Positions 1 to 7,725 of a stretch of 12,165 nt of DNA are shown one piece after another. The DNA is from Phoronis ovalis (taxonomy: Eukaryota > Phoronida > Phoronidae): assembly GCA_028565635.1 (NCBI GenBank), contig JAOXYB010047258.1, forward strand, positions 1-12,165, read 5' to 3'. The position numbers were made by a program, and so were the translations under genes. Below the pieces are notes generated by a model. The model searched no databases, was not told where the DNA came from, and saw only the letters and a program-made list of their open reading frames with translations. How positions within the stretch are numbered: the stretch's first letter is position 1; each line of letters starts with the position of its first letter.

Positions 1-109
1 AAGAGTTGAGCTTGAGAGAAAGGAGGAAGGAACTGCGGAAAAAAGCTAATGAGAATGAATTTTAAAGCATAACAGGAACACTGAAGTACAGGTAATCTGT
101 AAGCAAATA

Positions 110-350
110 ACTCACTCAGGCGTAATTGACCAGAATTTCCACAAGCACTAGCAGCCTTTTTAGCTACCTTAGAAGTATTTGCTGATCCTTGGTCATTCTG
201 AGATTTCTGTTTCTCATTGTCCAACCTGTGCTTTAGATAAGCTGGCATGTTACTAGTACTTGATGAAATATAACTCAGTTCCGTACCACACAATTTGAAA
301 ATTGTCATGCCGTGGTCTATTATAAAATTATGCAGAATTTTTTTTTCAGA
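110..350 (-). pseudogene. Decayed BED-type zinc finger fragment (hAT transposase / ZBED-like)
   Basis: The minus strand is open without a stop from about 350 to the left edge. It encodes a BED-finger-like stretch, KLCGTELSYISSSTSNM at 296-246, followed by PAYLKHRL and a charged, Ser/Ala/Lys-rich linker to about 116. BED fingers (C-x2-C ... H-x3-5-H) bind DNA at the N-terminus of hAT-family transposases and of genes domesticated from them. Here three of four ligands look lost: the first Cys is Phe (F-K-L-C), the first His is Tyr (Y-L-K) and the last His is Leu. No start codon can be fixed. A GTGAGT at 115-110 could be a splice donor, or the frame could simply run on; the catalytic domain would lie beyond the left edge. 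I infer a dead transposase copy rather than a working gene. A chance open frame is possible but unlikely given the motif match. Confidence 0.5.
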
Positions 351-1290
351 ATAAGAATAATGTAGCTTACAGCTAAAAATGGAGCTGATGATGTATACAA
401 CATAACTAAACAAGCTCAGATTGGCTGGAACTCCCAGGAGGGACAGGCAATGTGATGAAAGTTCGTACCTGTGTTCCAACATAGCTTTTTCAAAAAGCCT
501 CTTATGTTGTGACCCTTGACCTCCAAAATTACCTAGTGGTAGTCACTTGTTGAAAGTAATAACATCCTTTGGTGATTAAATTGAAAAAAACACCCAGTTG
601 CATCAACCTATGTAACTGACGAAATTAATGTTTTAGAGAGGACCCAAGGGAAGTTTCATAACAAACAAAAAATCACCTGTGATTTTGTGCAAAAAACCTA
701 CCCAAAGAGCATAACATGCTTTACACCTCCACGGCTCATAAAAATATACCCTTCCACACAAACATTTGTTGGAACATGCATACTCACTATCATATTGACT
801 ACCCCCTCCAGGATGGAACTGTACTGGAGACTGGCAGCAATGTGGTTACGTCAAAGTTTTAATTACTGACATTGCACATGCCCTACTAGTTGGAGTGTGG
901 TATTACTAAGAATTAGTTTTCAAAAAAGCACCTATTCTGGTGACTTTAACAAATTAATATTCGCACCCTCACTATAATAATGCACTTTGCATGGTTAGGG
1001 GCTGCAGTATGGCAACTCCAACCATGCAAGTCATCATTACTGTTGTTTGCTATAAATGCTACACATGTTAGCAGTATTGAGTTTTGATTCATTTACCATA
1101 TGTGTTCGCGTGAACAAGTGCCTGCTATCTAATCCACCCCCAACTTAAGGTGGCTATAGTCCCATTTGGGCAACTTATTCACACATTATAGTTTGAGGAT
1201 AATTTTTGGTAGTAGTAAAATACTAATAATATAAGGATTAAAAAAAAATACATCATTTGTCTTTTTCTTGATAAAATAATTGGCAAGGTG
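351..1290. other. Intergenic, no gene recognised
   Basis: AT-rich DNA with homopolymer runs. Open frames are short (about 60 codons at 687-869) and have no recognisable motif, splice support or neighbouring exons. I see no RNA gene and no paired terminal repeats here. Confidence 0.6.
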
Positions 1291-1303
1291 GCCATTTTGT
1301 GTG

Positions 1304-1349
1304 AAAATTCACTTTTTTCAAAGCACAAACTTCAAAAAAGTTGAATTTT
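1304..1349. repeat. Imperfect hairpin in AT-rich intergenic DNA
   Basis: The left arm AAAATTCACTTTTTT (1304-1318) pairs with the right arm AAAAAAGTTGAATTTT (1334-1349), giving a stem of about 15 bp with a one-base bulge and a 15-base loop. It sits in a long A/T-run region (about 1230-1740) that looks like old repeat sequence but has no boundaries I can define. It could be the core of a degraded foldback element or chance pairing in low-complexity DNA. Confidence 0.4.
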
Positions 1350-2369
1350 GTACAAAACTTCTGTAGATACAAAGCTGAAACTTTGCTAAAATATATTTCC
1401 AATAGGAATCTCAAAGGGTCTCATTTTTTTTTTCATTTTGCATCATTTTTAAATAATGTGCTTCTGAATATATGGGTGTTGAAATATGAAGGATCATAAC
1501 TTTGAATAAAGATTTTTTTTTAAATCTGGGACAGGTTTAGAGATCTCTGTTTGGAGTGATTTTGGCCAAGTTTCGGGCTTCGTTTCTTTTTTTAAAGTTT
1601 ATTTTGAAAAAAACATAATTGATCACATAATCATGTGTCAAATCGGAAAAGTAAATTTTTAAAAAGTCTTCTAGTTATTTCCTTCCAAGAATGTCTACTT
1701 TTGGTATGTTGTAGTTGTGAAAATGGTACTCGCCCCTTAAAGTGAAGTTAGTGCCACTAACAGGAAATAATACAACTAGTCACTTAGTTGCATCTTAAAG
1801 AATAACTTCCAAGAAGAATTATCAAACTTAGTATCCATTTTGAAGTTTACAGTGGCATGTTCACCTCTGATATCATCGACACTTTGCTTCCAGTACTACT
1901 AACACAAATGCCTATATAACTTCAAAATGAATTGGGCAATTTTGGTAATTCTTAGCGATGAAAATTATTGTTTTGAGATGCACCCAAATAAATATGGCTT
2001 AAACGACATGTTAGGGGCATCTAGTTCACTTTAATAAATTTATACTCCTAACTGCTTGGGACATTTATGCCAACAAGTGTACATTTTTTCTTGTAGCACA
2101 AAAATATTATTGTTTCTAGACATTTGTGAATTTTAGCAACATTTGTAAAACAAAAATTATCCATTTAAACTATTAAATTGCTTAATATATTGCTTTTTGC
2201 AAATGACACATAAAGTAAGGAATTTGCTGATATACCACCGGTACCTAAATATAGCCATTTGTGTTAAACCTTTTTGTACTTTTAATTCAATACTTAAAAT
2301 CAGTGCTATTATTATTTATAAATTTTTTATAATTTTACTAAATCAAATAGGACAATCCACTGTTTTGGC
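1350..2369. other. Intergenic, AT-rich, no gene recognised
   Basis: Long runs of T and A and short open frames only. The 72-codon frame at 2197-2415 is low-complexity and runs into the left arm of the next repeat element, so it is not a gene. Nothing else with structure was found. Confidence 0.6.
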
Positions 2370-2446
2370 AGCCTGCATAAATCCATCCGTTAGTGTTCCG
2401 TACCTTCTCAACTAACGTCTGGGCTTTACCATATAGTCAATTTTTG
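2370..2446 (+). repeat. Left terminal inverted repeat of the foldback MITE
   Basis: It begins around AGCCTGCATAAATCC and ends at AGTCAATTTTTG. It matches the reverse complement of 2731-2805. It contains the 7-bp hairpin arms at 2388-2394 and 2411-2417. Confidence 0.85.
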
Positions 2447-2730
2447 TTTATTATCTCGAAAAGCATAAAAACGACAATCCCTTTATTTCTATGTAAAGTG
2501 TCACAAAAGTCTTGACACCAATCAAATTGCAGCATACAATAATAGGTATAACAGTGGATTAAGCGGGTAGGGTTTATCTATAGTCTGCTAAGCAAAAAGG
2601 AAGTTCCCCGGCGATACCTATTCAGAATGAGTCATCATGAAAGAATAGATGTAGCAGGCGACGATGGATTAAGCAGAGAGAAAGTTTAATGACGTAATTA
2701 TTTTGCTCTTGTTAAATTGAAGGGAAGTTA

Positions 2731-2805
2731 CAAAAATTGACTATGGGTAAGCCCAGACGTTAGTTGAGAGGGTACGGAACACTAACGGATGGATTTATTC
2801 AGACT
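2731..2805 (-). repeat. Right terminal inverted repeat of the foldback MITE
   Basis: It begins CAAAAATTGACT and ends at GGATTTATTCAGACT. It is the inverted partner of 2370-2446 and has the same internal CGTTAGT/ACTAACG hairpin at 2758-2764 and 2781-2787. Confidence 0.85.
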
Positions 2806-3540
2806 ATATACTTTGGTTAATGGACAATGTGCCTTAAATGAGTATTGAAATGTTTATCATCTTTTAGAAGTGTGTTAGCAATAAAAGTGTGTTAATGGTT
2901 TAATTTGACTTGGTAATTGCCCTTTGCAACATATAATATTAAATTGCTTATCTGTTGTGTCAGCCACTGCAGGAGATCTATTATAATTTTAATTCATAAC
3001 ATATACCTTAATGAGTGGTACAAATTCAGACAAGAAACTCCATAGACTCATTACAGAAGCTGCACTTCAAACTACATTGTAAAGTAAATGGACTAGCTAT
3101 ACAACAGCGAGCCATATATAATTACATTCACAGGGGCATATGCACACACATATTAAACAACAAATGGTTTTCATTTCAATAGGCTGTATGATATTTATAA
3201 ATTACCTATATAGCTAGGCTTTGTGTACTGCTTGTCAAGTCTAATTATATAACCAACAGTCCTATTATATTTTGAAATAACAAAGACATCTGTTATGGCA
3301 GGTGTTTATTAAATACCTAAGATGTAAGATCACATTGTGGCTCCTATGTGGTTTGTAAACCAGATTGTTAACTGGGCAATACAATGTTTGAAGTCCCTTA
3401 AGTGTTACCGTACATTTGTAAAGCAAATTACCAGATAACAATAAATGTCAAAAGATTTCAATCGGTAACTGGCCCAATGTTCAAGGTTCTAAAAGCTCAC
3501 CTACCCTAAAACGCCCATGCATCTATAGCCTGCATACATT
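2806..3540. other. Intergenic, no gene recognised
   Basis: AT-rich sequence with stops in all frames at short intervals. A CAGGGGCATATG string at 3131 resembles a hAT end, but no partner or target duplication was found. Nothing else stands out. Confidence 0.6.
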
Positions 3541-3690
3541 CATATTCGAATTATCCAGTCAATGTTTCGTCTTGCCGGCAGTGGCGCAATGTGATGTAAA
3601 GATTCGGGAACAAATGTGGCCCCTATCCGGTCATAGTGGTAGTGATCAAGTGACCTGTATTTACTCCGTATCAAATATGAAACTAACCGG
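3541..3690 (+). repeat. Dispersed repeat family, copy A
   Basis: From 3541 the order TTCGAATTATCCAGTCAATG, TTTCGTCTT, then ATTCGGGAACAAATGTGGCC parallels 6981-7060 (TTCGAATCATCAAGTCAATG, CTTCGTCTT, TTTCGGGTACAAACATGGCC). By eye the two are roughly 70% alike over about 100 bp, on the same strand. A later part (TCCGTATCAAATATGAAACT) resembles CCAAATACGAAGCT in copy C. Open frames on both strands here show no recognisable protein. Probably an old interspersed element of unknown class. Confidence 0.6.
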
Positions 3691-3920
3691 CCAGAAAAAA
3701 ATGAAGCAGTTATTGAGAAACAAGTGTTATACACAACCAAAAAGATTTGGATCGGCATTTGACTAGAAGCATCCAATGAGGATAATTTTTTTGGGGGGAG
3801 GGTTATATTGCAAACCAACATATTTTCCCTGCTTAGATAAACCGTTTGTTGGTGCAGCTTGGAAGGCCATATCTGTTCCCAATTCACCTGCAAGCTATTT
3901 TTTTTTATTTGCCAGTCAGC

Positions 3921-4044
3921 TGAATATGCGTCAAAGCTGTATATCTGCCAGCTGAAATAATCTCGGCTGCTATCTGAAATTTGTGAATATGCAGCATAGC
4001 TGTATCTGCCAGCTGAAATAATCACAGCTACCATCTGAAATTTG
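3921..4044. repeat. Tandem duplication, two units of 61-63 bp
   Basis: Unit 1 is 3921-3983 and unit 2 is 3984-4044. Both start TGAATATGC, share ATCTGCCAGCTGAAATAATC and end ATCTGAAATTTG. They differ at about seven positions plus a two-base gap, so they are about 89% alike. A partial extra unit (GCCAGTCAGCTGAA) precedes them at 3911. The duplication explains the repeated Tyr/Ser-rich peptide in the long minus-strand open frame at 3540-4034, which I do not regard as a gene. Confidence 0.8.
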
Positions 4045-4244
4045 TGAAAAAAGATATTTTCAAGCTTAAATAAATCATTTAGCGAAGTTACTTTAGAAAT
4101 TAGAATCTCTTCCCCCTTGACAGGTAGATTACATAATTTAAGGTTTGCCAGCCAGCCATAATGGTCTGGGGAACAAATATTATCGGGAACAGACCCGTTG
4201 GGTGCTTCCGTTTGACCTATACTCAGTTGTCCAGAGTAATTTTA

Positions 4245-4325
4245 AAATGTCACCTCAACCAATCTATGGCCTTCATGAATCCACCTGTGAAATTGTCAAG
4301 TTAACCCGTTGTTTCTCTTGTACGT
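4245..4325 (+). repeat. Dispersed repeat family, copy B (short)
   Basis: TGTCACCT, then CAACCAATCTATGGCCTTCA, TGAATCCACCTGTGAAATTG, TCAAGT and GTTTCTC run parallel to 6935-7013 (TGTCACCT, CAACCCATGGTCTACG, TGAATCCACCTTCGAATCAT, CAAGTC, CTTCGTCTTTC). This copy keeps the part upstream of copy A and loses the downstream part. It lies about 700 bp from copy A. No gene is visible in the surrounding 4050-4680. Confidence 0.55.
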
Positions 4326-4684
4326 GTTGCAACATGATGTCATCTCTTGATGATCTCTACTTTCCTCGGAAGTAAAATGTTCTACATTATATGTTAGTTT
4401 TGGGAGGTTCTTAACCACAACTAGTATGAGAAATTTGTTGACATGATTTAGAATATGGATGGTTGTCCATCATACACTTTTTTAAAGCTCCGAAAAATGA
4501 TTCCGTCCGAAGCAGATTTTATTTTCAGTAACCCATCGTAAGCAGCTAGCAGAGCTAAACCATACCCAGTTGTTAGCAACCAGGGCTGGACCCTTTCGTA
4601 AGCATGCAGTGGCCCTGAAAAACCGCAATGAATCGTATCCCATTGTATAAAGCAGTAAAGAGTAAAACCATCCCAGCAGACACA
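4326..4684. other. Intergenic, no gene recognised
   Basis: Moderately AT-rich sequence. The overlapping minus-strand open frames at 4448-4798 run into the CAACGTTG repeat block, have no recognised motif, and are probably incidental. Confidence 0.55.
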
Positions 4685-4851
4685 CGACGTTGAAACAACG
4701 TTGATCATTGGTTGAAATCTGGCCGCGACGTCGATCAACCATATATCGACGTTTATGCAACGTTGACATATCGCCGTCGAAGAACCAACGTTGAGCAACG
4801 TTGATATGTGGTTGATATATCGACGTCGAAAAACCGATGTTTCAGCAACAT
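4685..4851. repeat. CAACGTTG-rich palindromic repeat block 1 (left part)
   Basis: The 8-bp palindrome CAACGTTG occurs at 4696-4703, 4758-4765, 4786-4793 and 4796-4803, along with related CGACGTCG words. A longer inverted repeat pairs CGACGTCGATCAACCATATA (from 4726) with GGTTGATATATCGACGTCG (4810-4828). This looks like part of a foldback or MITE-type repeat. A hAT-like element interrupts it at 4852; GCAACATTG and GGTTGAAATT resume beyond that element, to about 5270. Confidence 0.75.
4844..4851 (+). repeat. Target site duplication, left copy (AGCAACAT)
   Basis: Identical to 5245-5252 and directly next to the CAG end of the hAT-like element. Confidence 0.8.
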
Positions 4852-5244
4852 CAGTGACGGATTAACCTAATAGCAAAAGTAGCATATGCTAGGGGTCGAT
4901 CCGCATTTTCGAGTGCCCCGCACTAAATGCTTGCAAGCTTTACAATCTCACAGGGGTTACATCTCCCTAAGTGTAGGCCTATGGTTTATAGTGCGAAATG
5001 AAAAAATTATGCCTATAATAAATACGATATTTAAAATCATTCCTTTAATGCACTCCCGTCGCACACTGCACTTATTCTGGGCGTACCGGTACAATGGGAG
5101 TGGAAATCGCCTTTTTCTTTTTGCTTGTCAATTTTTTTTCTTGCAGCACGGAGACGTTTCAGGGACATTTTTCGATTACTGAACTGATATTTTTCTCTCG
5201 CACACAGCTATGCTACAGGCCCCGCACTAGATTAATCCGCCCTG
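4852..5244. mobile_element. Non-autonomous hAT-like element, 393 bp, with 8-bp target duplication
   Basis: The left end reads CAGTGACGGATTAACCTAAT and the right end, reverse-complemented, reads CAGGGCGGATTAATCTAGT. Inner parts of the ends also match (GTAGCATATGCT with GTAGCATAGCT). Immediately outside are identical 8-bp direct repeats AGCAACAT at 4844-4851 and 5245-5252. CAG-starting terminal inverted repeats plus an 8-bp target duplication are the signature of the hAT superfamily. The interior has no transposase: the 98-codon plus-strand frame at 4886-5182 has no recognised motif and overlaps the left end. I infer a MITE mobilised in trans. It has split the CAACGTTG repeat block, so it is younger than that block. 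Confidence 0.85.
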
Positions 5245-5252
5245 AGCAACAT
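5245..5252 (+). repeat. Target site duplication, right copy (AGCAACAT)
   Basis: Identical to 4844-4851 and directly next to the CTG end of the hAT-like element. Confidence 0.8.
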
Positions 5253-5443
5253 TGTCTTTAGGTTGAAATTAGACATAACATAAAGTGCCGATTCTTGGTC
5301 GAGACACGTCAAAAATAAGGCCGATGTTTCCATTTTCACAAAGCATGCCATGCATATTATGCCCCATATCATTGTGTCCATGATTATATCCCAGCCTCCG
5401 GGACCAACCAGCATACTGATAACAGTCTCTTACCGTAATTTTG

Positions 5444-5726
5444 CAGGGGCGGATACAGAGCACATTTGTGACAGGTTTCCAAATTATATAATTAACATTT
5501 TAGCCGGTGCATATACATTCATGAAATAAGTTAATCCAAGCTCATACGATTACAGCATAGAGGAACAAAGGAACCGCTTCTAGCCTAGGAAAACGGTCAG
5601 GAAATCGTGACCGTTTTCGAAACTACTTTTAACATGATTTTTACAGGGTTTTCTAGGATTTTTTTCCCCAGAAATTTCGTGACCGTGTTCCAGAAGACGG
5701 CGGAAATCCCCATGTGTCCGCGCCTG
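5444..5726. mobile_element. Second short hAT-like element, 283 bp
   Basis: The left end is CAGGGGCGGATACAG (5444-5458). The right end, reverse-complemented, is CAGGCGCGGACACAT (5726-5712). They match at 12 of 15 positions, and the CAGGGGCGGAT start is typical of hAT ends. Flanks share only a 5-bp direct repeat, TTTTG (5439-5443 and 5727-5731), not the expected 8 bp, so the target duplication has decayed or the ends are slightly off. The interior is non-coding and carries a perfect hairpin and a repeated TGACCGT word. It lies about 190 bp from the first hAT-like element but is not closely similar to it beyond the ends. Confidence 0.6.
5590..5617. repeat. Perfect 10-bp hairpin inside the second hAT-like element
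   Basis: AAAACGGTCA (5590-5599) pairs exactly with TGACCGTTTT (5608-5617) across an 8-base loop. A third related word, TGACCGTGTT, is at 5680-5689. The sequence following each TGACCGT also looks partly repeated, suggesting a short internal direct repeat. Confidence 0.75.
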
Positions 5727-6463
5727 TTTTGACATCCACTTTTTAACCCCTGACTGTATTATGTTGCATGTAATATAAAGAATGGAGCCATATATATACT
5801 TTTATTACCAATTAAATTCCTTTATAATAATTCTAGAATGAATAATAACAGGATTTTTTTAACTTTGAGCTGCATAGGCGAAAGCTATCGACAGCAGAAG
5901 CATTTTTTAATGTGACGGGGACAGAAACTCTTCATTCAAATGCATGGGGAAAGGGACATTCTTGCCTCTACGGAGCTCAAAATTTTCAGTACCTGAATAC
6001 GTGCCTTCTCCCTTAATACCTAATTAGTTCATTAGCAGTGCATGACATACTGGGAATTTACTGTTAGCAAGTGTGGTCACGGTCTTTTGCAAAGTTTGTG
6101 TAGATTACATTTGTATGGTTTGAATGTTATTATTATTAAACAAATAATGCATTAGCTTATCAAAATCTTATGTGTACAAGTTGGGTGTTCATACAGTATA
6201 ATGACGTTATGTACGCTGTAGGATAGCTTATTTGAAAATACTGCGGCGCCTGTCTTTTTTAAAGACTTCTGATTTCATTTAACTTTAAACATTATTTTTA
6301 TCAGAATATATAGTACACTGTCTGATGTGTGTTGTAAAAGCAAGTTTTTTTAGTTTAGTTAATAATATATACAGTTGATCTGTAAATTTGAAATGCATAT
6401 CCCATACCATGATAACATAAAAATCAATTCTACCTAAAATACAACCCATATGCATTGTATTGG
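5727..6463. other. Intergenic, no gene recognised
   Basis: AT-rich, with short open frames only. I see no splice-framed exons, RNA gene or paired repeats in this stretch. Confidence 0.6.
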
Positions 6464-6730
6464 CCTGACGTTGATGGAACGTTGTTTCAACCTTATTTCA
6501 ATCGAGCATCAACCTTATTTCAACCAATCAGCAACCTTAGCTTATTTCGACTGAGCATCAACCTTATTTCAACCAATTATCTACCTCGCTTCAATCAAAG
6601 TATCGGATCATCAACGTTATTTCAACCACAAAGTAGCAGAATATGTACGTTTGGTTAACGTTGTTTTAACTGATTGTCCACGTTTCAACGTTGGTGTCAT
6701 GACGTTGGATCAACGTTGAAATACCAACAT
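6464..6730 (+). repeat. CAACGTT / CAACCTTATTTCAAC repeat block 2
   Basis: GAGCATCAACC is followed by TTATTTCAACC at 6504 and 6553, and a variant GGATCATCAACG with TTATTTCAACC starts near 6604. This gives a tandem period of 49-52 bp, with a degenerate half-length sub-repeat. CAACGTTG occurs at 6686-6693 and 6711-6718, linking this block to the one at 4685-4851. The open frame at 6455-6658 is simply the translated tandem repeat (recurring Phe-Gln/Asn-Pro/Arg) and is not a gene. Confidence 0.75.
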
Positions 6731-6934
6731 TGTTTCGATTTGCAAATCCAACTATGTTGTATTGAATGGTATATAGGTTCACAACAACTATACATAAACC
6801 AGTTCTTTTGTTCTGTTGTAATTATATGTTAATAAGTTTTAGTATAAGTAGCCTGACTAGGGAGTTTTCAAACACTCCCAACCAAGACTTGCATCAATAA
6901 AATACTTTGTATGCTGTAGAGATTACTGTATGTC

Positions 6935-7135
6935 ACCTGGCCTATTACGCCCACCAACCCATGGTCTACGTGAATCCACCTTCGAATCATCAAGTCAATG
7001 CTTCGTCTTTCCCGAAATGGTCGCAACGTAAGGTGTACTTTCGGGTACAAACATGGCCGCCAATTGGCCATCTTGGAAGTAATTGAGTTCAAAATTATAT
7101 CCGACCTGTGCCAAATACGAAGCTGATCTGATGAA
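6935..7135 (+). repeat. Dispersed repeat family, copy C (longest)
   Basis: This copy joins the parts seen separately in copy B (TGTCACCT, CAACCCATGG, TGAATCCACC) and copy A (TTCGAATCAT, CTTCGTCTT, TTCGGGTACAAACATGGCC). It therefore defines a unit of at least 150 bp. A small hairpin, GGGAGT/ACTCCC, lies upstream at 6860-6879. The minus-strand frame at 6868-7092 and plus-strand frame at 7083-7280 overlap it and show no known domain. Confidence 0.6.
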
Positions 7136-7430
7136 AGCTGAAGCCGTTAGAGCAAGACAAAGAAAAGGTTACATACACAGACGACACATACAGTGCGGCT
7201 ATATGCCCTTTCACTATTACATACTTGTGGGCATAAAAATGAGTAAAACAGACCTGTTGGAATATGATCATGTAAGTTGAGCCTTAAGAAGCAAATTAGC
7301 TAAATGAGATACACTTCTTCAAACTTATTGATCTGCTGGAGACATCTTGTGACATCTTGCCTAAGAAATTGTAAGAGGTTATATATTATTTCGCTAAAAT
7401 AAATGATTTTCCTGTTCATTTAATATATAA
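7136..7430. other. Intergenic / downstream flank of the minus-strand gene
   Basis: A plus-strand frame reading through 7083-7280 has a charged stretch (KAEAVRARQRKG) but no splice support or recognised motif. I make no gene call here. Confidence 0.5.
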
Positions 7431-7436
7431 TTTATT
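7431..7436 (-). terminator. Poly(A) signal AATAAA for the minus-strand gene
   Basis: TTTATT on the plus strand reads AATAAA on the minus strand, 290 nt past the stop codon at 7726. A variant ATTAAA lies just beyond (7424-7419). I saw no closer canonical signal, so a 3' UTR of about 300 nt is likely. Confidence 0.55.
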
Positions 7437-7725
7437 TTTAGAACACAACAACAGAAAACTATATTAGGAAACAGCAAAACAAAGTTAAATTGAAAACTTT
7501 GAGTACAGTGCAGGTAACTGTGCTTGTAGTTTAAAATCTTTCAAAATATTTCATTCTTTGCTGATTTGAATTAATAGTAAATGTGTCTGAAACCACATTT
7601 AACACAATATTCTGCCTTGCAATCATTCCATCGCACACACTATTGTTATTGAAAGAAAATCACTGTCTAGGATAACAAAGCCTGTCTATATGCACATGTC
7701 CAATATGTCCTAGATTTTGCTATAA

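Larger units (their letters stand above)
2370..2805. mobile_element. Foldback MITE with ~76-bp terminal inverted repeats
   Basis: The left arm 2370-2446 and right arm 2731-2805 are near-perfect inverted copies: about 70 of 77 aligned positions match, with one two-base gap in the GGGCTTxACC part. Each arm contains its own short inverted repeat, CGTTAGT ... ACTAACG, at 2388-2394 with 2411-2417 and again at 2758-2764 with 2781-2787, so each end can fold into a subterminal hairpin. The 284-bp centre has no coding potential. The exact ends are uncertain. A TA duplication would put the element at 2380-2795 (TA at 2378-2379 and 2796-2797), but weaker arm similarity continues out to 2370 and 2805. 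Size and structure fit a non-autonomous DNA transposon; the superfamily is not decided. Confidence 0.85.

Noticed and set aside
3-65. Possible charged C-terminal exon on the plus strand (RERRKELRKKANENEF then stop)
   Set aside because: Only 20 codons at the window edge in purine-rich DNA, and the opposite strand is open with a BED-like motif just beyond; too little to support.
3131-3142. CAGGGGCATATG as a hAT terminal end
   Set aside because: No inverted partner or direct repeat flanks were found within about a kilobase.
3540-4034. Long minus-strand open frame of 164 codons
   Set aside because: Its N-terminal half is the translated 61-63 bp tandem duplication and the rest overlaps a dispersed repeat; there is no recognised domain or splice support.
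4448-4798. Two overlapping minus-strand open frames
   Set aside because: They extend into the CAACGTTG palindromic repeat, overlap each other in different frames and have no recognisable motif.
6455-6658. Plus-strand open frame with repeated Phe/Asn/Pro peptide
   Set aside because: It is the translation of the CAACCTTATTTCAAC tandem array, whose lack of stops follows from repeat composition.
7083-7280. Plus-strand frame with a charged KAEAVRARQRKG stretch
   Set aside because: It starts inside dispersed repeat copy C, has no recognised domain, and no neighbouring exon fits it.
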